From positions 2,542,001 to 2,606,000 of the forward strand of contig NZ_JAJOZC010000001.1 in assembly GCF_023701695.1 (NCBI RefSeq): DNA of 64,000 bases, in the 5' to 3' direction. Below are positions 16,005-25,198 of this stretch, piece after piece. Source of the stretch: Streptomyces sp. RKAG290 (GTDB lineage: Bacteria; Actinomycetota; Actinomycetes; Streptomycetales; Streptomycetaceae). Under the pieces are notes generated by a model. The model was not told the DNA's origin. It saw nothing but the letters and a program-made list of their open reading frames with translations, and made no database searches. The position numbers and the translations under genes were made by a program. How positions within the stretch are numbered: the first letter of the stretch is position 1; each line of letters opens with the position of its first letter.

Positions 16005-18511
16005 ATGAGGACTCCGTCGCTTCTCCGATCGCCGCGCGGCCGGGGTGCCGCGCTGGCCGCCGTGCTCACGGTCCTGACCGTCTGTGCCGGCGACGCGGTG
16101 GCCCGCAGCTACCCCTTCGGCCCGCGCACCCGCAGCGTGAACGACCTCGGCAACCAGTTCGTGCCGTTCCACGCCCGGCTCTGGGACCTGCTGCACGGGC
16201 GGGCGGACGGCGGGCTGCTGCTGAACTGGCAGTCCGGCTTCGGCACCAGCTTCCTGCCGGACCTCGGCACGTATCTGACCAGCCCGTTCGCCCTGCTCGT
16301 CGGCGCGTTCCCGCGGGACCGGATCGACCTGGCCGTCTACGTGGTCACGCTGGTGAAGACGGGGACGGCCGCGGCCGCCATGACCTGGCTGCTGACCGCG
16401 CTGCGCCGGGGCCGTGGCCGGGAGTGGCTGGCGGCGGTGCTCGGCGCCTCGTACGCGCTGTGCGGCTGGTCGGTCGCCGAGGCCGTGTACAACCCGATGT
16501 GGCTGGACGGGCTGATCGCCTTCCCGCTGCTGTGCCTGGCCGGCGAGTGGGCGCGCACCGCGCGGCGGCCGGTGCTGGGGACGCTGCTTGTCACGCTCGC
16601 CTGGGTGTCCAACTTCTACACCGCGTACATGGCCACGCTCGGCGCGGCCCTGGTGCTGGTGGTGCGGCTGCTGCTGGCGGACGGGACCTCACGGGAGCGG
16701 TTGCTGGGGCTGCTGCGCGCGGCACGGGCGGTGCTCCTCGGCATCGGGCTGGCCGCACCGGTCCTGGTGCCGGTCTTCCTCGGTACCCGGCACGCCTACC
16801 CGGGCCTGACCCGGCAGTTCGCCCCGGCCGCCTGGCCGGACGTCGCCGCCCGGCTGCTGCCGGCCACCTACGGCTTCTTCAGCCCGGCGGTCTTCCTCGG
16901 CACCGGCTCCCTGCTGCTGGCCTGCGCGCTGGCCTTCCACCGGGAAGTGGCGCGCGCCGAGCGGTGGGTGTGGCCGGGCCTGGTGGCGGCCGTCGCGCTC
17001 TCGTTGCAGTGGGGGCCCACCCACCTGCTCTGGCATGCCTTCGCGACACCCAACGGGAGCCCGTTCCGGCAGACGTTCGTCCTCTCCGGCCTCGTGGTGA
17101 TCGCCGCCTGGACCGCCGTCGCCGAGGCCTGGCCCGACCGGCGGGCGCTGCTGGGCGGGGCGGGGTGCTGGTGCTGATCGCCGCCGCTGCCGCGCCCAGC
17201 GAGCTGGTGACCCGGTGGACGTATCCGCTGTTCGCCGCGGGCCTGGTGGCGGCGGTCTGCGCGCTCGCGCTGGTGCGCAGCGGCAGGTTCGCCGTGCTCG
17301 CGGTGCTCCTGCTGGTCGGGGCGCAGGCCGGGCAGGCCGCCGCGACCACCGCGTACGCCGACCGGCAGCGTCTGGACCGGCTCGACGACTACGCCCCCTG
17401 GGGCGAGCGCCAGAGCGAGCAGGCCGCCGCGGTCGCCCGCGCCGACGGCTGGCCGCGCTACCGCACGGACCCCGGTGCGGAGCAGAGCACCGCCAACGAT
17501 CCGCTGGTGGTCGGTGGGCAGGGCGGGGCCTACTACAGCAGCCATACGCCCGACGTGACGACCCGCACCTTCTCCGCGCTGGGCGGCGGCTGGACCTCGC
17601 GCGGCCGCGCCCTGCAGAGCCTGGACAACCCGGTGACCGACGCGGTGTTCTCGGTCGGCGCCCGGGTGCACGCGCCGCGCGATCCGCACCAGGTCTGGAA
17701 CCGCCCGGACGGGCGGCCGGTGACCGTGACCCGGCAGGACGTGCCGCCACTGGTGACGGTGCGGCCGTCCGCCCCCGGTGCGTCCGGCTGGGGGCGCTCG
17801 CCCTTCCGCAACCAGGAGAAGCTGCTGGGCACCCCGGTCTACGCACTGCCCACGACCACGTTGCGCTCGGCGGACGGGGTGGTCGCCGCCGACCGGAACG
17901 CGTACGCCTACGAAGTGCGGCCCGGCGCCTACACCTTGCGCGCGAACTGTCCCGCGGGCAGCGAGGTGTTCCTGTGGACGCCCGACCTGTTCGGCACCGC
18001 CCGGCTCGGCGGGACCGGCGAACTGCTCGACGTCCGCGGCGACCTGCCCGCACGCCGGGCCGGGATGCAGCCGCTGGGCCCGGGGGCGGGGCAGGTCGCC
18101 GTGACCCTGCGGGCGGAGCGGGCGGGGACCGTCCCGCACGAGTCCGTCGGCTGCCTGGATCCGGGGCGGCTGGCCTCGGCGGTGGCCGGGCTGAAGCACA
18201 CGGGCGCGACGCGGATCACCGTCTCCGGCAGCGGGGTGCACGCCGAACTCCCGCCGCGGACCAGGGGCGTCGCCGTGCTGGCGGCGCCCAGGATCGCGGG
18301 CTGGAGCTGCGACGGCCGGCCGGCCGACTCGTATCTCGGCCTCGTCGCGGTGCGGGTCGACGGTGGCCGGACGACGGTGGACTGCACGTTCCGGCCGCCG
18401 GGGCTGCGAGCCGGGACCCTCGCCGGGGCGGCCGCACTGGCGGCCCTGCTCGCCATGACGTTGGGGCCGGCGGCCCTGACGCGGGTACGGCGGTGGCGCG
18501 CGCGACCGTAG
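16005..18511 (+). CDS. YfhO-like large multispanning membrane protein, frameshifted in a G-run
   Basis: A protein of ~835 residues once one G is added in the G4 run at 17162-17165 (reading LLGGAGVLVLIAAAA). The first ~450 residues hold about ten hydrophobic spans, with conserved loops SYPFGPRTRSVNDLGNQFVPF and NWQSGFGTSFLPDLGTYL near the N terminus. A ~380-residue extracytoplasmic domain (YADRQRLDRLDDY..., TVDCTFRPPGL) and a final membrane span with a basic tail follow. This is the YfhO plan. In Firmicutes, YfhO proteins glycosylate teichoic acids outside the membrane in three-part systems (established). Here it would act on the wall polymer of this cluster (inference). The unrepaired product would stop after ~390 residues. 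Confidence 0.8.
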
Positions 18512-18563
18512 GCGACGCGACCGCCGGGGGGCGCGCCACGGACCCTGACGCGGGTGCGGCGGT
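18474..18563 (+). repeat. Imperfect duplication of the YfhO-like gene 3' end, plus an 11-G tract
   Basis: CCCTGACGCGGGT.CGGCGGT at 18474-18494 (in the gene) recurs with one mismatch at 18543-18563 (after the stop). A run of eleven G follows at 18572-18582, close to the convergent TetR stop at 18604. It is probably a small local duplication. The G tract is a place where the assembly is likely to be inexact. Confidence 0.5.
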
Positions 18564-18603
18564 ACGCGCACGGGGGGGGGGGACGGCCGCCGGGGCGCGC
18601 TCT

Positions 18604-19248
18604 TCAGCGCACCCCGTACCGCGCCTCGACACCCGCGACGATCAGCCGCAGGCCGTCCTCGAACCGTTCGTCGTAGTGGGCGAAGATCTCGGAACCGGCC
18701 GCCGCGGCGAGCGGGTACCGGGCCAGCCGTTCCGCGCGTTCAGCGATGTCGAAGCCCTCGCGCTGCTGGTCGGGCAGCGGGCGGACGCCCTGTTCCTCGC
18801 TGACGAACCCCATCGTGAACGCGTACGCGGTGGTGCCCGCCCGTACGGCCTGCCACAGCTCGAAGCCGGCGTCGACCATGGTCCGCAGATGGCTTTCGAG
18901 ACCGTCGGCGTGGTCGGTGCCGGTGAACTTCGCACCTCCGTAGACCTTGGCCCCGTCGCGGTAGCGCAACAGCCCGTTGCGCAGTCCGCTGTTGTACGCG
19001 ACGAGCTGGTCCTGCCAGCTCTCCGGGGTGGGCCCCGGCAGGTCGTCGTCGAGCATCCGGCGGTACATCACCGTGGCCATCTCGTCGAGGAGCGCCTGCT
19101 TGTCCTTGAAGTGCCAGTAGAGCGCGGGCGCCTTGACGTCCAGCTCCTTGGCGATGGCGCGCAGGCTGAGCCCGTCCAGGCCCACCTCGTTCAGCAGCCG
19201 CAGCGCCGTGTCGGCCACCCGCGTCCGGTCGATCTTCGTTGTACCCAC
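18604..19248 (-). CDS. TetR-class repressor (TetR_C type), divergent from a flavin monooxygenase
   Basis: 214 residues. An N-terminal TetR helix-turn-helix (TRVADTALRLLNEVGLDGLSLRAIAKELDVKAPALYWHFKDKQALLDEM, residues ~8-55) is followed by a TetR_C-like ligand-binding domain (GAKVYGGAKFTG, WQAVRAGTTAYAFTMGFV). This is the subgroup typically adjacent to a drug efflux pump or FAD monooxygenase. It is transcribed divergently from the monooxygenase, with two identical-arm palindromes (19279-19293 and 19315-19329) in or near the shared promoter, so it very probably represses both. The ligand is unknown, perhaps an aromatic substrate of the monooxygenase. Confidence 0.9.
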   Translation of the reverse strand: MGTTKIDRTRVADTALRLLNEVGLDGLSLRAIAKELDVKAPALYWHFKDKQALLDEMATVMYRRMLDDDLPGPTPESWQDQLVAYNSGLRNGLLRYRDGAKVYGGAKFTGTDHADGLESHLRTMVDAGFELWQAVRAGTTAYAFTMGFVSEEQGVRPLPDQQREGFDIAERAERLARYPLAAAAGSEIFAHYDERFEDGLRLIVAGVEARYGVR

Positions 19249-19271
19249 CTCGCCAAGTTAACAGCCCCTCC

Positions 19272-19300
19272 TTGACAACTTAACAGCGTTAAGCGCACAC
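19272..19300 (+). promoter_or_regulatory. Monooxygenase promoter, likely leaderless
   Basis: A perfect TTGACA -35 box lies at 19272-19277, with a weak -10 around 19295-19301 (GCACAC or CACACT) 17-18 nt downstream. The start of transcription would fall at about 19307-19309, on the ATG itself. There is no ribosome site before ATG 19309, which agrees with a leaderless message. The spacer contains the first operator. Confidence 0.7.
19279..19293. promoter_or_regulatory. TetR operator 1
   Basis: CTTAACAGCGTTAAG, perfect 6-bp arms around 3 nt, located between the -35 and -10 of the monooxygenase promoter. Occupancy would block RNA polymerase. A further GTTAAC half-site-like palindrome lies at 19257-19262 next to the TetR start. 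Confidence 0.8.
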
Positions 19301-19308
19301 TCCGAACC

Positions 19309-20730
19309 ATGGAACTTAACAACGTTAAGGAAACTGAGGTCCTCATCGTCGGCGCCGGCCCGTGCGGCCTCGCCCTCGCCTGCGACCTGGCCCGCCGCGG
19401 CGTCCCCGCCCTCCTCGTCGAGCAGGCGCCCGGACTCTTCCCCGGGTCGCGGGGCAAGGGCATCCAGCCCCGCACCCGGGAGGTCCTGGACGATCTCGGG
19501 GTCGGCGACGCGGTCCGCGAGCACGGCGGGCCGGCGCCGGTCGGGATGACCTGGCAGGACGGCGAGCGGACGGGCGAGCACCGGATGTTCCGGGTGGCGG
19601 CCCCGACGGACGCCGAGCCGTACGGCGAGCCGTGGATGATGCCGCAGTGGCGCACCCAGGAGATCCTGCTGGCCCGGCTGCGCGAACTGGGCGGCGACGT
19701 CGCGTTCTCGACCGCGCTGACCGGCCTCGGCCAGGACGCCGACGGGGTCACCGCGCAGCTGAGCACCGGCCCGGTCCGCGCCTCCTACCTGGTCGCGGCG
19801 GACGGCGGACGCTCCACCGTGCGACGGGCCCTGGGCATCGCGATGACCGGGGAGACGGTGGACCCGGCACCCATGCTGGTGGCCGACGTGCGGATCGCCG
19901 AGGCGGCGCTCGACCGGCTGAACTGGCACATGATGAACACCGACGCGGGGTACCTCGCGATCTGCCCGCTGCCCGGCACCGCGGACTTCCAGCTGGTCGC
20001 CCAGTTCAAGGAGGGCGAGCCGGACATCTCGCCGGCGGGGGTGCGCGCGGTCGTCGCCGAGCGCACGCACCTGGACGCGCGGGACGTCACCGAGGTGCTC
20101 TGGTCATCCGACTTCCGGCCGCGCGCCGCGCTCGCCGACCGGTTCCGCGACGGTCGCGTCTTCCTCGCCGGGGACGCCGCCCACGTCCACTCCCCCGCCG
20201 GTGGCCAGGGCCTCAACACCAGCGTCCAGGACGCGTACAACCTCGGCTGGAAGCTCGGCCAGGTGCTGCGCCACGGCGCGCCCGCGGCGCTGCTGGACAG
20301 CTACGAGCAGGAGCGCCGCCCGATCGCCGCCGAGGTGCTCGGCCTGTCCACCCGTATCCACCGCGGTCAGCAGGAACGCGGCGCCGCCACCCAGCAGCTG
20401 GGCATCGGCTACCGCGAGGGGCCCCTCTCGGTGGGCCGTGCGGGCGCACTGGAGGCCGGCGACCGCGCCCCCGACGGACCCACGGGCGGCCGGCGCCTGT
20501 TCGACGTCTTCCGGGGTCCGCACTTCACCCTGCTGGCGGTCGGCACCGACGCGGACCTGCCGGAGTTCGGCACCCCGGCAGTGCTGGTGCACCGCACCGA
20601 CGCCTACGAGGCGTACGGCAAGGGGCTCTTCCTGGTCCGCCCCGACGGCTACATCGGCTGGGCGGGCGAGGACATGACCGGGCTCGCGGAGTACCTCGCG
20701 CCGCTGGGCCTTGACCTCGCGCGCGGTTGA
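19309..20730 (+). CDS. FAD-dependent aromatic monooxygenase (FAD_binding_3 family)
   Basis: 473 residues. FAD-binding Rossmann motif VLIVGAGPCGLALACDLARRG (GxGxxG, residues ~11-31), the DG motif VAADGGRSTVRRALG near residue 160, and the second FAD motif RVFLAGDAAHVHSPAGGQGLNTSVQDAYNLGWKL near residue 283. A thioredoxin-like C-terminal domain follows, as in PgaE/RdmE/rifampicin-type hydroxylases. It oxidises an aromatic or polyketide substrate using NAD(P)H and oxygen. With its TetR partner it could be a detoxification or resistance enzyme. Unusually, codons 3-7 are formed by the second operator palindrome. Confidence 0.92.
   Translation: MELNNVKETEVLIVGAGPCGLALACDLARRGVPALLVEQAPGLFPGSRGKGIQPRTREVLDDLGVGDAVREHGGPAPVGMTWQDGERTGEHRMFRVAAPTDAEPYGEPWMMPQWRTQEILLARLRELGGDVAFSTALTGLGQDADGVTAQLSTGPVRASYLVAADGGRSTVRRALGIAMTGETVDPAPMLVADVRIAEAALDRLNWHMMNTDAGYLAICPLPGTADFQLVAQFKEGEPDISPAGVRAVVAERTHLDARDVTEVLWSSDFRPRAALADRFRDGRVFLAGDAAHVHSPAGGQGLNTSVQDAYNLGWKLGQVLRHGAPAALLDSYEQERRPIAAEVLGLSTRIHRGQQERGAATQQLGIGYREGPLSVGRAGALEAGDRAPDGPTGGRRLFDVFRGPHFTLLAVGTDADLPEFGTPAVLVHRTDAYEAYGKGLFLVRPDGYIGWAGEDMTGLAEYLAPLGLDLARG
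19315..19329. promoter_or_regulatory. TetR operator 2, inside the monooxygenase coding start
   Basis: CTTAACAACGTTAAG has the same arms as operator 1 and sits 36 bp downstream, within codons 3-7 of the monooxygenase. With a leaderless transcript this is about +7 to +21, so it would act as a roadblock or bind a second dimer. Confidence 0.75.
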
Positions 20731-20774
20731 GTTCCGACCCGCTGGGGAGCTGTGAACCAGCTCGCCGACGCGGA

Positions 20775-20861
20775 TGCGACGGGACGCCCGCGCGCGGAGG
20801 CTGCGCATGCAGCGAGCCTCAAGCGCAAACAGAACTGCGACGGGACGCCCGCGCGCGGAGG
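20775..20861 (+). repeat. 26-bp direct repeat after the monooxygenase gene
   Basis: The same 26 bp (TGCGACGGGACGCCCGCGCG plus CGGAGG) occurs at 20775-20800 and 20836-20861, 61 bp apart, in the otherwise empty 20731-20933 stretch. Origin unknown; perhaps a local duplication. No gene is seen here. Confidence 0.6.
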
Positions 20862-20933
20862 ATGCTCCCGCGCATGATCCACCACGCCCGCGGCAAGGCC
20901 TGGCACGAGTGACGCGGTGCCGGCGGCGCCCGG

Positions 20934-21602
20934 TCAGACGCTGCTGAGCGAGAGCTTCGCGGCGAACCCGAGGAACAGCACGCCCGCCGCCGAAGTGGCT
21001 CCGGCCGAGAGCCGCCTGCGGCGGCGGAACGCCGCGGACAGCCGGGTGCCGCCGAAGATCAGCGCCGACAGGTACAGGAAGCTGGCGAGCTGCAGCAGGG
21101 TGCCGAGCACCAGGAAGGAGAGCGCCGGGTAGGCGTACCCCGGATCGACGAACTGCACGAAGAACGAGATCAGGAACAGGATGGCCTTCGGGTTGAACAG
21201 GCTGACCACCAGCGCCCGCCGGTAGGGCCGCTCCATGGCGCCCGCGGACTCGGCAGCGTCCGCCCCCTCGCCGGTGAGCTCGGCCACCCGCCGGTGCCGC
21301 TCGCGCCACATGGACACCGCGGCCCGCAGCATCCCGATCGCCAGCCAGGTGAGATAGCCCGCGCCCGCGATCTTCACGACGGCGAAGAGCACCGGCGTGG
21401 TCTGCAGCAGCGACGAGGCGCCCAGCGCGGACAGCGTCATCAGCACGGTGTCGCCGGTCCACACCCCGGCCGCGGCCACATAGCCGGTCCGCACCCCGCG
21501 CCGGGCGGCGACGGACAGCACGTACAGCGAATTGGGCCCCGGCAGCAGAACGATGAGCACCAGGCCGGCGAGATAGGTCGGAAGATCTGTGACACCCAGC
21601 AT
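20934..21602 (-). CDS. LysE-family amino acid exporter
   Basis: 222 residues with six hydrophobic spans. The LysE/RhtB signature is visible at the N terminus (LVLIVLLPGPNSLYVLSVAARRGVRTGYVAAAGVWTGD). The middle segment RALVVSLFNPKAILFLISFFVQFV carries the family's conserved N-P-K. It exports amino acids or similar small molecules. The closest subgroup may be LeuE-like. It converges with the monooxygenase and stands alone. The substrate is unresolved. Confidence 0.88.
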   Translation of the reverse strand: MLGVTDLPTYLAGLVLIVLLPGPNSLYVLSVAARRGVRTGYVAAAGVWTGDTVLMTLSALGASSLLQTTPVLFAVVKIAGAGYLTWLAIGMLRAAVSMWRERHRRVAELTGEGADAAESAGAMERPYRRALVVSLFNPKAILFLISFFVQFVDPGYAYPALSFLVLGTLLQLASFLYLSALIFGGTRLSAAFRRRRRLSAGATSAAGVLFLGFAAKLSLSSV

Positions 21603-21671
21603 GAAACGGAGTGTCGCATGTGGTCAGGACACCTCGAAAACGCGGGGTACCGCTCCCTGTGCCCCGCCGTC

Positions 21672-22289
21672 TCACCTCACCAGATTCGCGAAGGCGATGA
21701 TGTTGTCGGGCCGGTGGCCACCCTTCAGATCTCCGCCGCAGGTGATCAGCCGGAGCTCGGGGCCTGCCGTGTCGCCGTAGACCTCGTCGGTCGGGAAGGC
21801 GCCCTTGTCGACCTGCTGGAGCCTGCGCACGGCGAACACCGCGTCGGATCCGTCGGCTCGCGTGACGGTGATCCGGTCGCCGACCCGGATCTTCGCCACG
21901 TTCTTCAGTACGGCCGGGCCCTCGGCGGTGTCGAAATGGCCGATGAGGACGGCGGGGCCCCTCTCCCCCGGGGTGACGCCCTTGGTGTACCAGCCGATCC
22001 GGTCCGCCTGCACGACGGTCGGGACCTCGACGGTGCCGTCGGCCGCCAGTCCCAGGTCCAGGACCGGGCCGGTGTCGACACCGGCCGAGGGGATGCGGAC
22101 CCGGACCGGCTCGGAGGCCGGCATGGGGGTGGCCGCGCCGGTCGGCGCCGGCCTGGCCGGTGAAGTGGCGATGTGTGCGGGCGGGGTGGCGGGGGCGTCG
22201 TCGCCCGAGGCGCAGCCCGTCAGTACGGCAACGGCGCTGAGGGTGACGAGCGAGGCCGCCGTCAGACGGCGCGTGAACGAGGTGTGCAT
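21672..22289 (-). CDS. Class F sortase with lipoprotein-like signal
   Basis: 205 residues. A signal segment ends at LTGC (Cys26), so the enzyme may be lipid-anchored. A Pro/Ala-rich linker and an actinobacterial class F sortase domain follow. The sortase domain has the catalytic His in VLIGHFD near residue 118, the catalytic Cys in ELRLITCGGD near residue 186, and the Arg a few residues later in GHRPDN. Sortases link surface proteins to peptidoglycan or other partners; class F specificity is poorly known. It lies 88 nt after the upstream secreted-protein gene on the same strand, which is a probable partner or substrate. Confidence 0.9.
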   Translation of the reverse strand: MHTSFTRRLTAASLVTLSAVAVLTGCASGDDAPATPPAHIATSPARPAPTGAATPMPASEPVRVRIPSAGVDTGPVLDLGLAADGTVEVPTVVQADRIGWYTKGVTPGERGPAVLIGHFDTAEGPAVLKNVAKIRVGDRITVTRADGSDAVFAVRRLQQVDKGAFPTDEVYGDTAGPELRLITCGGDLKGGHRPDNIIAFANLVR

Positions 22290-22377
22290 ACGAGACTCCC
22301 GGCAGGCAGAACCGGGAGGGGCCGCCGCACTGCGCGACGACCCCTCCCCCGACGTGTGGCGAACGTGTCCGAGCGGC

Positions 22378-23145
22378 TCAGCGGCCGGCCGTTGCCGTGC
22401 GGCGGCGCAGGACGACGAAGCCGAGGCCCGCCGCCCCCAGCGCCGCTGCCCCGCCGACCTCGATCAGCACCGGATCGGCGCTCTGCGCCGGCTCCGCACC
22501 GGCCGCGACGCTGCCCTTCGGGACGACCGAGGTCTGGGAGGACTGCGTGTCGCTGCCGTGGCCGGTGCCCGACCCCGTGTCGTACTGGAAGCTGCATCCC
22601 TTGGGGAGCTTCGGGAAGTCCGCGTAGCCCGCCCGGTGTCCGCCGCCCTCCAGGTTGAACCTCAGGCGCGGGGCGCTGCTGTTCGGGTTGAGGATCTCGG
22701 CGTCGAAGCCGGCGCTCTCGGGCAGCTTCGGGTGCAGGCGGTTAAGGCTGTAGTCCAGGAACGGGCCGCCCGCCGCGTCCTGGAACCGGACGTACGGACC
22801 GCTCGGGCCGATGCCGAGAAAGGCAGCGGTGCCCCCTCCGACGTTCTCCTTGATCTCGGCCACGCACCTGGTGGGTGTCACGGGCCCCTCGCCGTGCCGG
22901 TACACCTTGGCGCTCAGCCCGCCCGTGAGCTTGTCCGTGCGGATCAGGGTGCCCTCGTCCGCCGGCTTCGTCGGCGCCGAGGTGGCCGTTGCCGGACCGG
23001 TGGGTGCCGGGCTGCTGGGTGCCGGCGTGGTCGGGGTGGTGTCGGCGAAGGCGGTGGCAGCCGGTACGAGGACGGCGCCGGCCAGGGCGGCCGTGGCGAT
23101 GGCGGACCGCAGAGCGGTGCGGCGGATCGTGGGACGGAAAGACAT
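22378..23145 (-). CDS. Secreted protein with C-terminal membrane anchor, sortase neighbour
   Basis: 255 residues. It has an N-terminal signal peptide (AIATAALAGAVLVPAATAFAD) and a Thr/Pro/Ala-rich linker. A globular domain of ~130 residues follows with two Cys (TRCVAEIK and GCSFQYD), possibly a disulfide. A low-complexity Ser/Thr/Gly stretch leads to a C-terminal hydrophobic segment followed by RRRTATAGR. The layout is that of a sortase substrate, but I see no LPXTG- or LAXTG-type motif before the membrane segment; the nearest sequence is EPAQSADP. I do not recognise the globular domain. It is co-directional with the class F sortase. Confidence 0.72.
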   Translation of the reverse strand: MSFRPTIRRTALRSAIATAALAGAVLVPAATAFADTTPTTPAPSSPAPTGPATATSAPTKPADEGTLIRTDKLTGGLSAKVYRHGEGPVTPTRCVAEIKENVGGGTAAFLGIGPSGPYVRFQDAAGGPFLDYSLNRLHPKLPESAGFDAEILNPNSSAPRLRFNLEGGGHRAGYADFPKLPKGCSFQYDTGSGTGHGSDTQSSQTSVVPKGSVAAGAEPAQSADPVLIEVGGAAALGAAGLGFVVLRRRTATAGR

Positions 23146-23389
23146 GAACGACTCCGTGAAGAAGAGGGCCTTGTGGGCCGAGAGGTGTGGGAGAGTCGCA
23201 TGCCGCTTCCTCTGTGGGTGGGGCCGCGAGGTGGGGCGGACACTGCACCCATGAATCTAGGCAGCCCGTACGGCGGAGCCGTCCGTTCCCTGTCACAGGG
23301 GTGTGACGGAGCCTCAGGTCCGACCTGTCGCCCCTTCCGGCGCAGGACACCACGGCTGCCGCCACCCCCCGTCCAGCGCACCGTCCGCC

Positions 23390-24970
23390 TCAGAACGCGT
23401 CCGCCGGTACGTACGCCCCCCACACCTCCCGAAGCGCGTGGCAGACCTCGCCCACCGTGGCGCGGGCCCTGAGCGCGTCCTTCATCGGGTGGAGCACGTT
23501 GTCCGTGCCGCCGGCCGCCTCGCGCAGGGCCGCCAGTGCCGTGTCCACCGCACCTTGGTCCCGTTCGGCGCGGAGCCTCGCCAGCCGGGCCGCCTGCTGG
23601 GCCTCGATCGCCGGGTCGACGCGGAGCGGCTCGTACGGTTCCTCCGTGTCGAGCCGGAAGCGGTTGACGCCGACGACGACCCGCTCGGCGCTGTCCGTCT
23701 CCAGGGCGACGCGGTAGGCGCTGCGTTCGATCTCTTCCTTCTGGAAGCCACGCTCGATCGCGTGGACGGCGCCGCCCATGTCCTCGACCCTGAGCATCAG
23801 CTCCAACGCCGCGGCCTCCACGTCGTCCGTCATCCTCTCGACCACGTAACTGCCCGCGAACGGGTCGACGGTGGCCGTCACGTCCGTCTCGTACGCGAGG
23901 ACCTGCTGGGTACGCAGCGCGAGCCGGGCGGACTTGTCCGTCGGGAGCGCGAGGGCCTCGTCGAAGGAGTTGGTGTGCAGGGACTGGGTGCCGCCCAGGA
24001 CCGCGGCCAGGCCCTGGACGGCGACGCGGACCAGGTTGACCTCGGGCTGCTGGGCGGTGAGCTGGACGCCCGCGGTCTGGGTGTGGAAACGCAGCATCAG
24101 CGACTTGGGGTCCCTCGCCCCGAACTCCTCCCGCATCACCCGGGCCCAGATCCGGCGGGCGGCACGGAATTTGGCGACCTCCTCCAGGAGCGTCGTGCGG
24201 GCGACGAAGAAGAAGGAGAGCCGCGGGGCGAAGTCGTCGACGTCCATGCCGGCCGCGACGGCGGTACGGACGTACTCGACGCCGTCCGCGAGCGTGAAGG
24301 CGATCTCCTGCACGGGCGAGGCCCCGGCCTCCGCCATGTGGTAGCCGGAGATCGAGATGGTGTTCCACTTCGGGATCTCGGTGCGGCAGTACTTGAAGAT
24401 GTCGGCGGTCAGCCGCAGCGAGGGCCCCGGCGGGAAGATGTACGTGCCGCGCGCGATGTACTCCTTGAGCACGTCGTTCTGGATGGTGCCGGTCAGCCGG
24501 TGCGCCGGGACGCCCTGCTCCTCCGCGACCAGTTGGTAGAGCAGCAGCAGGAGCGCGGCGGGGGCGTTGATCGTCATGGACGTGGAGACCTTGTCCAGCG
24601 GGATCCCGTCGAACAGCACCCGCATGTCGTCGACCGAGTCGATCGCCACGCCGACCTTGCCCACCTCGCCGGACGCGATCTCCGCGTCGGAGTCGTGACC
24701 CATCTGGGTGGGCAGGTCGAAGGCGACGGACAGGCCCGTGGTGCCGTCGGCGATGAGCTGCTTGTACCGGGCGTTGGACTCGGTGGCCGTGCCGAAGCCC
24801 GCGTACTGGCGCATCGTCCACGGGCGACCGGTGTACATCGACGGGTACACACCGCGCGTGAAGGGGTAGCCGCCCGGCTCCCCCAGCTTCGCCGCCGGGT
24901 CCCATCCGTCCAGTGCGTCCGGCCCGTAGACCGGCTCGATGGGCAGTCCCGACTCCGACTCGCGCGTCAT
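23390..24970 (-). CDS. Acyl-CoA mutase large subunit (methylmalonyl-CoA mutase family, no B12 domain)
   Basis: 526 residues from ATG 24970, which has a GGAGG ribosome site. The catalytic barrel of the methylmalonyl-CoA mutase family is clear: [77 protein letters not shown] and [17 protein letters not shown]. The protein ends after the barrel, so the cobalamin-binding domain must come from a separate small subunit, as in isobutyryl-CoA mutase. No such subunit is in the window. It interconverts branched and straight acyl-CoAs; the substrate cannot be fixed from sequence. Confidence 0.9.
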   Translation of the reverse strand: MTRESESGLPIEPVYGPDALDGWDPAAKLGEPGGYPFTRGVYPSMYTGRPWTMRQYAGFGTATESNARYKQLIADGTTGLSVAFDLPTQMGHDSDAEIASGEVGKVGVAIDSVDDMRVLFDGIPLDKVSTSMTINAPAALLLLLYQLVAEEQGVPAHRLTGTIQNDVLKEYIARGTYIFPPGPSLRLTADIFKYCRTEIPKWNTISISGYHMAEAGASPVQEIAFTLADGVEYVRTAVAAGMDVDDFAPRLSFFFVARTTLLEEVAKFRAARRIWARVMREEFGARDPKSLMLRFHTQTAGVQLTAQQPEVNLVRVAVQGLAAVLGGTQSLHTNSFDEALALPTDKSARLALRTQQVLAYETDVTATVDPFAGSYVVERMTDDVEAAALELMLRVEDMGGAVHAIERGFQKEEIERSAYRVALETDSAERVVVGVNRFRLDTEEPYEPLRVDPAIEAQQAARLARLRAERDQGAVDTALAALREAAGGTDNVLHPMKDALRARATVGEVCHALREVWGAYVPADAF

Positions 24971-25198
24971 CTGCTCCGCCTCCCGCTGGAGTTCCTCACC
25001 GGTGACCCTTGGCTGTCGCGACGGACCGCTGCGGCGCTCCCGCGACCGTGGGAGAGGACCGGGCCTCCGGCCCCGCTCACAGCCGCGAGCCCGAAGCCCG
25101 CGGGCGCCCGTTACCGATTTCCCCATCATGCGCAGGATTCGGCAACCGGGCGGAGCGGGAATCCGTCCCAGGAGATACCGAAGAGCCAGGGGGCCGAG

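Noticed and set aside
10588..17165. Programmed frameshifting or phase variation in the surface-polymer genes
   Set aside because: The same type of deletion also hits mdh and other unrelated genes, so an assembly error explains all of them more simply.
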